A DNA stretch of 64,000 nucleotides from contig NC_083520.1 in the NCBI RefSeq assembly GCF_032362555.1, forward strand, positions 6,572,001-6,636,000, read 5' to 3'. This document shows, piece after piece, positions 45,201 through 56,972 of the stretch. The position numbers were made by a program, and so were the translations under genes. The stretch's first letter is position 1; the number at the start of each line of letters is the position of its first letter. This DNA is from Amyelois transitella. Taxonomy: Eukaryota > Arthropoda > Insecta > Lepidoptera > Pyralidae. Under the pieces are notes generated by a model. It ran no database searches, had not been told where the DNA came from, and was given only the letters and a program-made list of their open reading frames with translations.

Positions 45201-48200
45201 AGACAAATAATAAAAATACCTGAGCTTCAATTTGTCTCCCTCTGGAAGGGGGCATCACGGAAATAGGAGCTGACCAACTGGTAGTGTGAGAATTTGTGGA
45301 TCTGAAATAAAAAAAAGTAATTGTACATAATATAATAATCCTGATAAGTCTCAAAGGCCTAGCAGAAAAAAAATCATCTGACTGGCGATTGTTCTGATTT
45401 TGTCTTTCTTAGTGAGAAATCCAAGGCAAACCTATCACATTAATATAGGCCTTAGTGAATTTGGCAACACGTAGCGAATATAAATCTTTGTTACAATAAA
45501 TAATGACATACCTAAAACTCGAAGTCCTATTAGGCATAAGTCCGCTACTTAACGAGGTTTGAGGATTCGAACTCTGAGTAGGCAGAGACGTAGTATTAGG
45601 CACAGGCGACCCCACTCTCGAAGGGTAATTCGAAGTCAAACTATTCGGAAACAGATTATCTCCCCCCACTCCTCCCAAGTCTAGGAAATCAGCTTCTGCG
45701 TATAACTTCATTCGTATACTGGCGGATTCGTTCGGCGGGATCGGCAGTTGTGATTGGATGTCTTCGTTTGAATATTGGAACACTTTTGATTGGAGTTGCG
45801 CGTCCATGTTTGACTGAAATAAATAATGTTGAATTTATTAATAGCTTAAATAAACGCCTGAACGGTGATATAAGTCACATCTATGTGACTTATATCACCG
45901 TTCAGGCGTTTATTTATATTGTTCAATATCTACAATATCTATATTGTTCACCCACCTGAATAGCAATATCCAGATACTCAACAGGCACATTACTTGTATT
46001 ATTTATTCTTATTACGCAGTCAGTACTCTCTCCATTATGGAGCGATATATTCGTTGCGCTACCAACGTTCTCCAAACTAGAACAGCTTACATTGCCGGCT
46101 GTAGACACGATTGTCTCAATCGTAATTAAAGGTAAGCTAGGGATAACTTCAATGGTGAACGAAGCAGGAAATTTGTTCGGCATCGGCATATTTTTCAAAC
46201 GACAGTTGGATTTGACGCCTAGCGTGTGCGTAGAGTAACCAAGTATTTGTAATTCGCCAATTTCTTTTGGCGTTCCGTGGAGGTTGACTGTAAAATAAAA
46301 TATATGTAAGTAGATATGTCTAAAGCTTTTACTAGTTTGTAACTTCCGTTAAATCTCTATCTACAGATAATAAAGCAAACCAAAGACGAAATAACAGTTC
46401 ACAAAAAAAAATGAGATCAGTCAGAATATAGAAAAATATTTTGTTGGAGCAAGCAAGATTTATCTTATAAACATTCTAGTAAGATGAATCTTGTTGCATT
46501 TAAATAAAGAATACCTAATCATTTCATTTTTTTAACAATAAAAAATGAAATGTTATAAGTGATAGCCATTAGTATATCTTTTTCAGTTTTTCTTGCAGGT
46601 TTATATTCTTGTTATTTCTTACCCGTGGTTGGAGTGTCCGGTGTCAATATAACTGTCTCTGGTATAGACTCGAACACCACGCCCGACGTTAGAAGCCGCA
46701 TGTTTGACACTTTGAGTTCGAACGGCAAAGGGTTTGTTAGCTTCATCTGCACTTCGCATATGTCGTCTTCTACCCACAGGTATTCTGTAAGGAATATTAT
46801 AAACATCAACTTTCCATGTGGTGGTTAACGAGTTTGCTTGCTGACCAGAGGAAGTGGGTTGAAATCCCGCGGGAAGCTAAGCTCTTTGACCTAAATCACA
46901 TTACCATTTTTAAAGCAAGTCGAATCTGTACATACGTCAAGCTATTGGACCGGGCGATTTAAGGGTCTGGTAATCGTGATAACCGCTTCATCCATTTTCC
47001 ATCATTCTTTTTTGCTTTTCTTTCCAAACAACCTAGACACTTGTATAAGCTTGAAGATTAAAGGTCCAGGTTAGGGTCTGTAAGTCTGACTAAGCATAAG
47101 CCACCCTATTCACAAGGTAGTTAGGTCTATTAGACTTTATAAAAACTCACTAACTTTCACCGCATCCTTCTTAGCGGTTCCCTCCAAACGATGAAAGGGT
47201 ATCAAATCGAGGGTAAAGGGTATTCGGTGTGAAGTTGAAGGGTTCAGATTGAGGTTTCAGCTGAACGAGGTGGGGCGGGGGGCGGTAACGAAGACGCTAT
47301 ACATAGCGGTCATTTCATAATACATACATACTTATAATCACGTCTATATCTTTTGCGGGGTAGACAGAGCCAACAGTCTTAAAAAGACTGATAGGCCACG
47401 TTTAGCTGTTTGGTTTAATGATAGAATTGTGATTGAAATAGTGACAGGTTGCTAGTATCTCGGCTAAAAGAAGAATCCCAAGTTTAAAAGCCTATCCCTT
47501 AATCGCCTTTTACAACATCCACGGGAAAGAGATGGAGTGGTCCCATTCTTTTCCAATGGTGCCGGAAACCACACGGCGGCGTTTCACAACAACTTACCCA
47601 TTTTCCCCTCATCCTTCTTGGCGTTCCTCTCCAAGCTGCCGAAGTGTATGGGCGTGAAGATGAAGGGCCCCGGCTGCGGCTTCAGCTTGACGGGGTGCGG
47701 CGCGCGCGGCGGCGGCGGCGCGCGCGGCCGGCACGCGGCGCACGCGGGCACGCGCGCCAGGCTGGCCGGCGGGATCACGGCGCCCGACGGCAGCACCAGC
47801 GGCACGGGCCCGCCCTCGCACTGGGCTGACAGGGCCTGACCGAACAGTTCATGACCTGATGTTAGTTATTTCATACATATATGTATACATACAATCTCAT
47901 ATCTACTGAATATTTCCCTAACATTTTGCAACAAAATTTATAAATTAAATTAATAAAATGTAGGTTTTTTTTTTTATTATCTTTTTAAAACACAAGTCCA
48001 AATTCTTTTTTTTTATATACCTAATCTCTAATGTTTAGTGTGTTTTTGTGTAACTTAAATTGGAACACAGGCTTTTAGCCTAGCTTAGGCACCAGTCTCC
48101 CGATATGTATATGTGAATATCTTATGAAACCTTTTTTGTATGGGAGAAAATAAAGATTATTTATTTATTTACATACATATTATGGTCACGTCTATATCCC

Positions 48201-51200
48201 TTGCGGGGTAGACAGAGCCAACAGTCTTGAAAAGATTGAATACAGCTATTTGACTTAGCGATAGAATTGATTCAACTAGTGACAGGTTGCTAGCCCATCG
48301 CCTAAAAAGGAATCCCAAGTTTGTAAGTTAAGTTAGTTATTTCATTTCTGTACTTTAAGAGAGAACACGACATTAGCAGTCATGAATCCAAGACCGACCA
48401 CAGAACTAGCATCATGGCCGAAAAACACAATAATACCATTCAAGGCACACGACTTAGTCGACTTAGTCTGTCTACGCATTAAGTTCGCTAATTTGGAAGG
48501 CTTTATATTAATTGAATGCACATCTATTTGTACGAGTAATTAACTATCATGTTTGTTATGTTTATGTAGTTTAATACTCTCATTTATTAAATTGTTTCAT
48601 GATTAATTATGTAAATATTAGCATGTATCTTTAGTTAAATATGTTAAACGTTATTTATGCACACGCCACACCGCTCCAAAATTCATCTTTCCTCTCATGG
48701 GTCTACTGGAAGAGATTTCGTTTGAAATAAGTAGCACCTTTGTACTAGAATTACTGTAATAAATGCTTCTGTATATAATTTCGTGTACATAAATAAATAA
48801 AGAACTATTTGTTTTTTCTTATTTTTTTACCAATAAAATCAAATCTAAATAATGTTAATTTTGAAGTCAATATTTCGATATATACCTGTAACTGTATGGC
48901 CATGTCGCGTTGTTCCTGCCTTGACAAATGCGGCCACATGGTTTGCAGCAAGAACGTCATATGCCTAGTCGCCAAGGCCGGGTGACCCATCCTTCTGGCG
49001 GCGACCACCAATTCTTGAAGCAGTTGGATTTGAAGAGCAGGCCACCCTACATAAGGCCAACAAGTTTTAACGAGAAATTTTTTTCATTCTACAATATCCC
49101 AACTAATATTAAAAATGCTTAAGTAAGTTTATTTGTTTGTTATTTCTCCACTAGTAATCTAATGAATTAATCTTGTTGAAATATCAGGATATACATATAA
49201 TAAAAAGTCTGGAAAAGGTAGTCTACTAAGTAACTGCCGTGGGATTTGCTACCTATAAAAAATATCGATACTTCGGTATTCTTTTGTAAGTGGCGCTAAA
49301 TTCTTTGCTTGTTTAAAGATGGCGTTAAAATCTATCGCTTTAGTAGATGACGCAGCCCATGATCAAGATCTTGTTCCAAAAGTAGGTATTTTGTTTTGTA
49401 GACATGTCTTTTCATCATATTTCCGTTGTTTTGTTTACTTTTAAAGTTATAATAAATAACAAATGTTTGTTCATATGCAGCTTCGATTTCAATTTGTATC
49501 TTAAAAAGATTCCTTACTATCTCTGGAAGAAAGTCACTTTTTACATGAAACATTAGAATTATTCCCTACCAACTTGATGTTGTATAACGTAGTTGGGGTC
49601 CAAACTGAGCCTATGTCCCGGGAAGCTGTGCAGCATGAGGTAGTAGCATCTCTGCCAGTCGGGGTTCGGGTTGTGAGCGCTGACTTGACGCGTAGCCGCT
49701 AGTCGTTGGCAGAACGCCGCTTTACGTAGAAATCCTATCAAGAAATATATTTGAATTAGAAGGCAAAGTCTTCGTTCAAATTTAAGAACAAAAAGAACTA
49801 GGCGAGTGATTACTATAAATAAAACGTATTTACTCAAACAAATGAAATAGATTCTTTACAAATATTAAAAGTATAGACATTGGAGACAAGTTAAAATTTT
49901 TAAACATACATACTAGGGTGTCCCTTAAATATGACAAAAAAAATTTTTTTTGGAATTTTGAAATGCATACCCTCTATATTTTTTACTAATGCTATAAGAT
50001 ACTTAAATATAAAATTTTATCAATCTAGCATAACTGCAACCAGTGCCGACCGAGCTTCAAAGTTTAGTAAAAAACGTGTTTCCTTCTAAAATTTCGGTCT
50101 GCTGTAAAATCACTATAAATGCAATGGATGAAGTGAATGAAAATAAAAAATAAATTAATAGAACATGAATCTTTAATTAAAAACATAAATTAATAACAAT
50201 CACTCAGGGTAACTTCATTTTAGAGTAGTTTTTTTACAGTCTGGATACAATTTTCTATGTTCCTGGACACAGCACAGTAAGAACTGTTATTGTTCTTCTT
50301 CAACCGTGATAAGTCCGTTATAATCTTGCAATTATTTAACAGCCCTTTCAGCAGTATCATTTACAACTCTCAAATAACTTTTTTTAGCTTCCAGAAAAGC
50401 AGAATTGTTATTCCAAGAAGATGCAACTTTCTTTAGAAAACTGTTGTCGATCTGCAGTCGCGATAAAAATTGTGTGCTCTTTTCCGATACGAAATCATCC
50501 AGTGTTTTGTCTGAAAAAAGTAGAAATAAGTAAAATAAAAAATTCAACAACAATTTAAAAAAAATAACAAAATGTTTATTTAAATTACAAAATAACTTTT
50601 GAGTCAGTTTTTCCTTCGACGGGTCATAGCGTTTGCTAAAATCAGAGTTTTTGTCCTTGTTGAAGTTGGCAATAATTTTCTTCTTAGTTTGGTTATAAAC
50701 TTCATCATCACATAGTAAAGAATGACTGTCTCTTCACATAAATACTACAAGTGATGGCTGGACTTGCTTAAAGCTTAAGATGTTGTTGCGTCAACGTTTT
50801 CGTACTCTTTTGACATGTGCTTTGGGCGCCACTGTAAGTACATTTGAACATCCGGCAAGCTGGGTATAGGAATCAAGATCTGTTCTTCGTCTGAATCTCC
50901 TAGACTTTCTAAGGAATTTATGGTGGAAGTAGATGCAACAACTAGTGATTCTCTTTGTCTTACAATTCTTGCCTCTTCTTCCAATCGTCGTTGTCCAGAT
51001 CTTCCTTTTTTTCCGCCAATTTTTTATCTACACCACCTAAGCATCCCGGGCGACCTGGAAATCTCTGTTTCATTAAAAAATATTTATGTCCCTCTATTTT
51101 CATTCTCTCAAAAACATCAGCATATCAAACAAATTATCAAGCTTAATTTCGAATTGCTCTCACGGCTCTGAAACGTTACCTGAGTTTTCTTACAATTTTT

Positions 51201-54200
51201 TTGCAACTTTCTCCAAACATGATACTGATGATGATGTTTCTTCACGCAGTTCGGAAATACCCTTGTTAGAATTCTTGCATTTTCCCACTATATAATGCAC
51301 TCTTTAATCACAAAATTTGCAATATCACTAACAGTCAATTTAACCTAACGAATATTGTAAAATAGGACTGTGAGAACTCTTGTCGATTAAATGGTAATTT
51401 TGCACCATTTATTTGGTAGCTAGGCAATCCGATAAGAAAAATATTTTGTTTATCACCCGTTATTCCACCGACATATTAAGCCCTAAAAATGGAGCACTAA
51501 TAGTTTTAAAAAATTACTTAGGAAATGGCAAATAAAACTGGTAGTTACAAGTCACAGCGCAGTACGTTGCGCAACTAGTATAGAAAAGTTTAAATAGCAA
51601 GTCGGCACGGGTTATCGTTTATAAATTGAACTAATATTTTTTTCTAGACAATATAGGGTTATTACGAAACTTTTAAGAAGGTATGCGTAAAAAAATATCG
51701 AACTTGAAATTTAAGGGACACCCTAATACATACCTAACATTTAATCTAGAGATTTGGTTAAACTTGATAATGAAATGAAATAAATTGCTTGTTTCACTTT
51801 AAAGCAAAGTAATCCATGATAACCTTGATAAGTGTTAATAGTATGGATGAAATAAGTGTATATAGTATGAGGTAAATAAGTGTATGTAAAAAAGAAAATC
51901 TACTTACCAATTTCTTTGTAAAGTTCAGCAAGAGTATCGAACCTCTGAATCTTCTCTTGTTCACTCAAAGTCAAATTGATAAATATGACGTTTTGGAGGA
52001 AACTGGATGCATGCAAACTGTTGTTCTGCTCCACCGCTATCCTCGCGGCTTTGAAGCACGCCTCAGTCTCTATTATACCAGCGTTTTGGTATTTACTGTA
52101 GTGTATAATCGCTTTCCGATACTTCTCAGCAATATCTTCACCATTCAAAAGATATTGGTTATTGATTTGCGACGGTTGTCGTGGAATTGACGGTAGTTCG
52201 GTGCCCAAGAAGGACTTCTGACTATGATATTCAATGTCACTTGAAGATGCTAAGGATTCCGAATCAGCATTATCAGTTTCCGACTGTCTAGATGATGATT
52301 CCACACTGTCAGATGATGAAGGTGTCAGTTCGCTAGGAGGGTTCACCGGACTAGAAGTTTTTGAAGATCGGAGTGGCGACGACGTCAATTTGTATTTCCG
52401 AAATGGATCGTTTGATTGGAATAGCGATAGCTGCTTTGTTTTGTTTGGTGAACTCTCTTGCAAGCTGGCGTTCCTTTGAAGTGGCATAGGATTCCTTAGG
52501 TTCGGGTAAAGGAGTATTGCTGACGCAGCACAAAGACCTACAATGAAATAAAAATTTCTGCTCTTATCAAAACGTTATTCTAAATATTTAATTATCTGCA
52601 CCACTCCTTTAGCTATCTCTATACAAAAACTTCATAAAAATGCGCTCTAATTGTTGCCCTTTACTCTCAGTCCCTTAAGTCTAAGGAGTGACTGTTTCAA
52701 GCTGGGTTCGCACGGCGCAAAATATCAGACACAAACTCTAGGGATTTTGCAAGCCGCATCGCGCTCGTGAGAACGGGTCACGTGGACTTGCCTGTGGTGC
52801 GTGCATACTCGCACAAGTAAATTGATTCGGCAAGGCGTAACTGGTGAAATGTCAAGCCGTGAGAAGCCAGCTTAATAAATAAAATTATATTTTTTTATTT
52901 ATAAGTTTTTAATTTAAATATGTTCTAATTGTCATGCATACCTTCTTTAGCGGCAGCCAACCACAGCCAATCATTAACAGACTTGAGTATCTCCGCCGCA
53001 TTGTGGTAAAAGCTCAGACTGTCAGCGACCAGTCCGGCTTGCAGTGTCAAGTCAGCGAGGTTCTTCGTCACTCGGCCCATGCAGCGCTTCTTGTTGTTGC
53101 GAGACTCCATGTCGAGACCTTGATGTGGTCAAAGGTTTTTAATCATTACTGTCATTGCTCTAACATGTGAGATTGAAAAATAAAAGATGTGCTTGAAGAG
53201 GCCGAGCAGTGATTTTTGTTAAATTGCAGCAAAATTACAGACTAGGACTCTCTTTCAAGTAAAAACCTGACTTACCCACTCCAGGTTCGTCATCAAGGCT
53301 CGCTTTATAGGTGAGGGCGCAAACAGGACCCCCTGTCGGGACTCGAGACAACGATAGACACACAAATTTTATTAACAATTATTTTTCCTTTTTTTTTAAT
53401 CTGAATAATAAGGAAATATAATTTTATAGAAATATACTTAAATAAATTGTTATATAAAAAAGGATAACAAGTAAAAGACTAATAGTTTACTCACCAACAA
53501 AATCTTTCTTCTCAAAAGGAGCCAATAGTAGTGATACCTTCTCAAGTTTCTCTTTGGCCCTCTCAAGTCTCTTGGACTCCACCACCCAGTACAGTGCATT
53601 TATTAAATCTGCCACATTTTGTTCTAAATCCGGCACCGGGTCGTTCTCACCATAGAACATGGCATTAGTTTTGAAATTAGAAGGAGTTGTAAAGTTTTCT
53701 TCCTGCACTGGGAATGAGGCATTTGATGAGGTTGATTGTGGGAAGCTTTCTGATGATGATAAACTGTCTGCTTGTTCACTTGGAATTGAAGTTCTAGAAA
53801 TCGAAAAAAAGGCCAAAACTATATAAAATATTATTTTTTTATATAACATGTTCTTAACACAATTTGATCTGATGAGATAATAATAGGACACCAATTCCTT
53901 AACAACCAAGTGGTTCATAAGTGGCACAGGGTGTTGAGGGTAATGGTTGTAGCTTTATCAATAAATTTCTATGGAAAATAATAAGGCAATAGTACATAAA
54001 AAATTTAGTGGATATCTTAAAGTTATTAAAAACAACAATAAAGAAGTATAGGTAAATGTATTAGTTGAACAACTTCCTGCCTAATCTATAAATAAATAAA
54101 ATAATGGCAAACTCTCACTTTTCACTTCCTTCACTGAACACTTTGTCATCTTCATACATGCTGTAAGTCTCTGGTTCCTGTTCAGGCTTCTTCATGTTAC

Positions 54201-55059
54201 TGAAGGGCCCAAACATGAAGGCTCGGGAGTCATACAGGGTGTTGCTGTATTTGACCTTCAGCGATTCATGAACTCTACACACTTCATTTAGTTCTACTTG
54301 GTTTGTGAACTTACTTAGTGTTATCAGGCCTAACAGGCGCCTAAAAATATAAAAAAAGTTTTTAATCTAAGTTCATACTAATATTATAAATAAAAAAATA
54401 TTCGTATTTTTGTAATTGTTTGCTAAAAAATGTAAAACTTTCAGGACTGATGAAAAAATGTGGCACAAAGATAGAATAAACTTTCAAGAGTAACATGGGC
54501 TATTTTTTTCTGTAAATTTCCACAGGAAAAGCTCCATGAAAAAGCTAAATATAAATATACAGGAAGCTAGCATAGATAAGTACCGATGAGTTTGGAAGTC
54601 TCCCCAATCATTGTTCTCCACAGGATAATCTCGGACATAGCGTACCCAAATATCTCTCACTTGGCCATTGGAATCTAAAACCATTTTTGTATTAAGTAAT
54701 TATTTTTTCAAAGTAGCAAAGAATAGTAAAGTTGTGGAAATTTCAACGATAAAATATTACAATTGTTCTACAATTTTCTTTAAGATTTGAAACTTGTTTC
54801 TGTACATAAAAAATAAAAATACTCACTTACCTACATTGTTAAAACAAAGCAAAAACTTACACAACATAGTTTCTATTGAAATCGGAAATAGCATGCTATA
54901 CGTATAAAGTAGTTACATACCAGTAACTTTGATGTTATTGACCTTTTGAATGCGCTCCCACAATTTGTTGAAGTTCTTTAGCATTCCGCCTATGCCCTTC
55001 ACCAGCACTAGAAGACAGGCGTGGTGCTGGGCATGTTGCGAGTAGTCAGGGTGCGACAT
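42222..55059 (-). CDS. bru: TRAPP II subunit 9 (TRAPPC9/NIBP, brunelleschi)
   Basis: Eighteen coding exons join in phase to about 1303 residues: 54921-55059, 54584-54674, 54119-54340, 53495-53793, 52942-53118, 51908-52537, 49570-49734, 48886-49046, 47598-47835, 46623-46784, 45956-46287, 45512-45813, 45220-45301, 44602-44726, 43806-43975, 43001-43195, 42629-42836, 42222-42435 (TAA). TRAPPC9 (yeast Trs120) belongs to the TRAPP II tether acting on Rab11/Rab1 at Golgi and endosomes; the Drosophila orthologue brunelleschi is needed for male meiotic cytokinesis. The start MSHPDYSQHAQHHACLLVLV and NDWGDFQTHR are diagnostic of the family. Exon 6 adds a Ser-rich disordered insert; the C-terminal third is beta-rich, as in the Ig-like folds of Trs120. 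An in-frame ATG 17 codons upstream (55108-55110) is possible but poorer. Drosophila brunelleschi is about the same length. Confidence 0.95.
43236..43437. repeat. lepidopteran 'cacgcggacgaagtcgcggg' repeat
   Basis: In the intron between the exons at 43001-43195 and 43806-43975. Reads 'attatgaatgcgaaagtttg', 'cacgcaaatactaatgaacc', 'gttcccgcgggattgattcc', 'acgcggacgaagtcgcgggc'. This is a very common moth/butterfly family. Confidence 0.75.
44218..44455. repeat. lepidopteran 'tactagctgtcccggcaaac' repeat
   Basis: From 'tactagctgtcccggcaaac' to 'cgagaattttatatataaga', with 'ttggttaaaatcggtaaagc' inside. Wide insect repeat type, probably the 3' part of a non-LTR element. Confidence 0.65.
44761..45056. 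mobile_element. CpG-rich MITE with 35-bp terminal inverted repeats
   Basis: 44769-44803 and 45017-45051 are imperfect inverted repeats (left 'acacgacgtattttaaacgt', right complement 'acacggcgtattttaaacgc', both followed by GCAGG.GACGCGCGT). No coding capacity. The interior is full of CGCG runs, against an AT-rich background. It lies in the TRAPPC9 intron between the exons at 44602-44726 and 45220-45301. The target duplication is unclear. Confidence 0.7.
45847..45916. repeat. near-perfect palindrome, 34-bp arms
   Basis: Left arm 45847-45880 begins 'taaataaacgcctgaacggt'; right arm 45883-45916 is its exact reverse complement, with a 2-base spacer (CT). It sits in a TRAPPC9 intron, 33 bases above the exon 45512-45813 and 39 below the exon 45956-46287. 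Confidence 0.92.
46815..47010 (+). repeat. tRNA-derived SINE
   Basis: A-box-like 'gtggtggttaacgagtttgc' at about 46818 and B-box-like 'gtgggttgaaatcccgcggg' at about 46855 are spaced as in pol III promoters. The body runs to 'ctggtaatcgtgataaccgc'. In a TRAPPC9 intron. Confidence 0.6.
47143..47295 (-). pseudogene. decayed duplicate of the GC-rich TRAPPC9 exon
   Basis: On the minus strand it encodes HLVQLKPQSEPFNFTPNT, matching HPVKLKPQPGPFIFTPIH of the exon 47598-47835. After a frame change it gives LEGTAKKDAVKV against LERNAKKDEGKM. The order and the donor-side end are kept, but the first GC-rich half is missing. It cannot splice in frame as it stands. Confidence 0.75.
47322..47578 (-). repeat. 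(TACA)n-linked moth repeat, near full length
   Basis: From 'atacatacatacttataatc' to 'ggtgccggaaaccacacggc'. It lies directly between the decayed duplicate exon and the true exon of TRAPPC9. Confidence 0.72.
48168..48330 (-). repeat. (TACA)n-linked moth repeat, partial
   Basis: 'tacatacatattatggtcac', 'tagacagagccaacagtctt', 'gtgacaggttgctagcccat', ending 'aggaatcccaagtttgtaag'. Confidence 0.68.
49914..51725 (-). mobile_element. TIR DNA transposon with 8-bp target duplication (hAT- or P-like)
   Basis: Ends TAGGGTGTCCCTTAAAT and its exact reverse complement ATTTAAGGGACACCCTA; flanked by ATACATAC at 49906-49913 and 51726-51733. 1.8 kb, inserted in the TRAPPC9 intron between the exons at 49570-49734 and 51908-52537. 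Minus-strand remains include FVSEKSTQFLSRLQIDNSF and VVNDTAERAVKLLNNCK (about 50330-50520), like the C-terminal tail of an insect transposon-borne protein family, and an acidic fragment at 50775-50984. Frames are broken, so it is non-autonomous. The 8-base duplication fits hAT or P superfamilies; which one is not settled. Confidence 0.75.
53225..53345 (+). repeat. SINE fragment in a TRAPPC9 intron
   Basis: 'caagtaaaaacctgacttac' then ccactccaggttcgtcatcaaggct and 'ggtgagggcgcaaacaggac' match the 3' part of the SINE at 20305-20735. Confidence 0.5.
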
Positions 55060-55575
55060 CACCGACTCTCCAGGTGCGTGAGATAAAATATAGCTCACAG
55101 ATGAGCGCATTGATATCTCATTTGATTAGAACTGGGTTAAAGACACGTAACTATATTTGCTTGCAAGCCATTGGCGATGTTGTAAGTTAAAAAGAATAAC
55201 TAGACGGTATGGTCCTTTATTTCACAATTATCCCTTTTTTAACTATATTTGTTGAAAAAATTCTAATTTATCAATATCGAATACCAAATTTCGCTAAAAA
55301 ACAAACATTACACTGTGCAGATATGAAACGAATGACACTTGTTGGGGCGTATTTTGACAGAATTTTTGATTTTGACATTGACTTGATGACAGTTTGTTCC
55401 GTGTTTTGTTTTTTACTTCTTTGAGATTTCTTTTGTCTGAGATTATACCGGCTATTAAAAACATAATATACCGGCTATCACTGTCATTAGTTTACATGTA
55501 AACATTGTTCTATATTATAACCTGGAAATCTATTTTGTACGACAAAAAGTGATTACTTTTAATTAAACCGGAAAA
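55060..55575. promoter_or_regulatory. bidirectional promoter of TRAPPC9 (-) and LSM7 (+)
   Basis: The two start codons are 516 bases apart and point away from each other. The gap holds no gene. A repeated 'ataccggctat' (55446-55456, 55469-55479) is a possible shared element. No TATA box in a clear position, as usual for housekeeping genes. Confidence 0.5.
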
Positions 55576-56151
55576 ATGGCTTCGAAAGAAGGAACTGATA
55601 AAGGAAAGGTAAGAAAATAAGTCGTCCTACAAAGCCCACTGGCACAAACTAGCCAATCAATAAAAGAATATACCCTATTTTTTAATCATTTCTTTCTTAT
55701 TCTTACAGACGGGTCAAGGAGCTGGAGATAATAAAGAAAAGCGTAGAAAAGAATCTATTCTCGACCTTAGCAAATACCTGGAAAAAAGTATACGTGTAAA
55801 ATTTGCTGGTGGTAGAGAAGCCGCGGGAATCTTAAAAGGATATGATCCCTTGCTGAATCTCGTCTTGGATAACACCACAGAGTTCCTCAGAGGTTAGTTT
55901 ATTTAGTTAATGCATTGCAAAATTTATTTTAATAAGCTTAAGTTTGTTTATTACTCCTACTTATTGCAGAGCATCTCCCCACTTTTCATAATTCTTTATA
56001 TTGAATTTCAGATCCTGATGACCCATACAAACTTCTTGATGACACAAGAGCCCTAGGTTTAGTTGTATGCCGTGGTACTTCAGTAGTTTTAATATGTCCA
56101 ATGGACGGTATGGAAGCCATACCTAATCCATTCATCACCCAAGAAGGATAG
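55576..56151 (+). CDS. LSM7: LSM7, U6 snRNA-associated Sm-like protein
   Basis: Three exons, 55576-55608, 55709-55892 and 56012-56151 (TAG), give 118 residues against 103 in human. LSm7 is part of the heteroheptameric LSm2-8 ring on the U6 3' end (nucleus) and the LSm1-7 ring in mRNA decay (cytoplasm). The Sm fold starts at ESILDLSKYLEKSIRVKFAG; Sm1 contains GYDPLLNLVLDNTTEFLR with the RNA-binding Asn-Leu-Val-Leu-Asp, and Sm2 is RALGLVVCRGTSVVLICPMDG, both complete and characteristic of LSm7. The N terminus adds a charged MASKEGTDKGK extension encoded by exon 1. Tail-to-tail with the chitin-deacetylase-like gene. Confidence 0.97.
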
Positions 56152-56349
56152 TTTTACACTACTTTTGTATTCCTATAAGCTTGTAAGTAAATATAAGTAT
56201 TCTCTAATATTGAAGTGTTTTATTGATGTGTAGAGTTTGAGCTTTCCTTTGTAAACAATAGCAGTACTTCAGTGGTAGTGCATTAAATAATGAATTAAGT
56301 CTACTACTTCTACTACAATAGTAAAAACACTAGGTAAGCATGACTAGAA

Positions 56350-56355
56350 AATAAA
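56350..56355 (+). terminator. AATAAA polyadenylation signal of LSM7
   Basis: First AATAAA after the LSM7 stop at 56151. Confidence 0.45.
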
Positions 56356-56911
56356 TGTATGATTAGTGTGCCTATAGTCTCAGAGTTTCTCACATTTTGA
56401 CTTCAGTTATTCTGTGCAGGCTACTGAATTACTTAAAAACATTGATACCATCCATATCAACATGCTATTGGCACAATAATTGTAGGAATGATATCAAGTA
56501 TATCTTGTAATAAGCTTATATTTTATTTTAAATACCTATAATTACTTATCATAGTAAAACTGCTCCTTTAGCTTAAAGTTCTTGGAATATTAGCAAAACC
56601 ACCATATATTGTAAGTAATTTTATTATTTAATTAAATTAATAATAAATTATTGCACTACAACATTAAAATAGAGGTAAAATACTGTTGGAATTTAAAAAA
56701 TAAATAACATTCAGTTCAAACAATAACATTTGCCAGCTAGCACAACATAAGTATATAGGTATGTTTTTTTGAAACAAGAAATTGTTCTTATCTGTAGCAT
56801 CTGTAGTTTGTAATATGTATTCGTCTGTGATTTATATTTTTTCATCTGGTGTTATAAACTTTTTTCTTATAGCACTATAAATGTCACTATGCTTAAAACT
56901 TTTTATTTTTA
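56356..56911. other. AT-rich spacer between LSM7 and the chitin-deacetylase-like gene
   Basis: No gene or clear element seen; tail-to-tail spacer. Confidence 0.5.
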
Positions 56912-56917
56912 TTTATT
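56912..56917 (-). terminator. AATAAA (minus) of the chitin-deacetylase-like gene
   Basis: TTTATT on +, 56 bases beyond the stop at 56973-56975; a second TTTATT lies at 56902-56907. Confidence 0.45.
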
Positions 56918-56972
56918 CATGGTAACTAATTGTTCATATTACTACATTAGTTATCTCACATCTATGCAACAT

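Noticed and set aside
44749-45354. Arg/Thr-rich frames on both strands
   Set aside because: They fall in the CpG-rich MITE and show no protein-like pattern.
47584-47839. Several long overlapping frames on both strands
   Set aside because: They are by-products of the GC-rich TRAPPC9 exon, where stop codons are rare in every frame.
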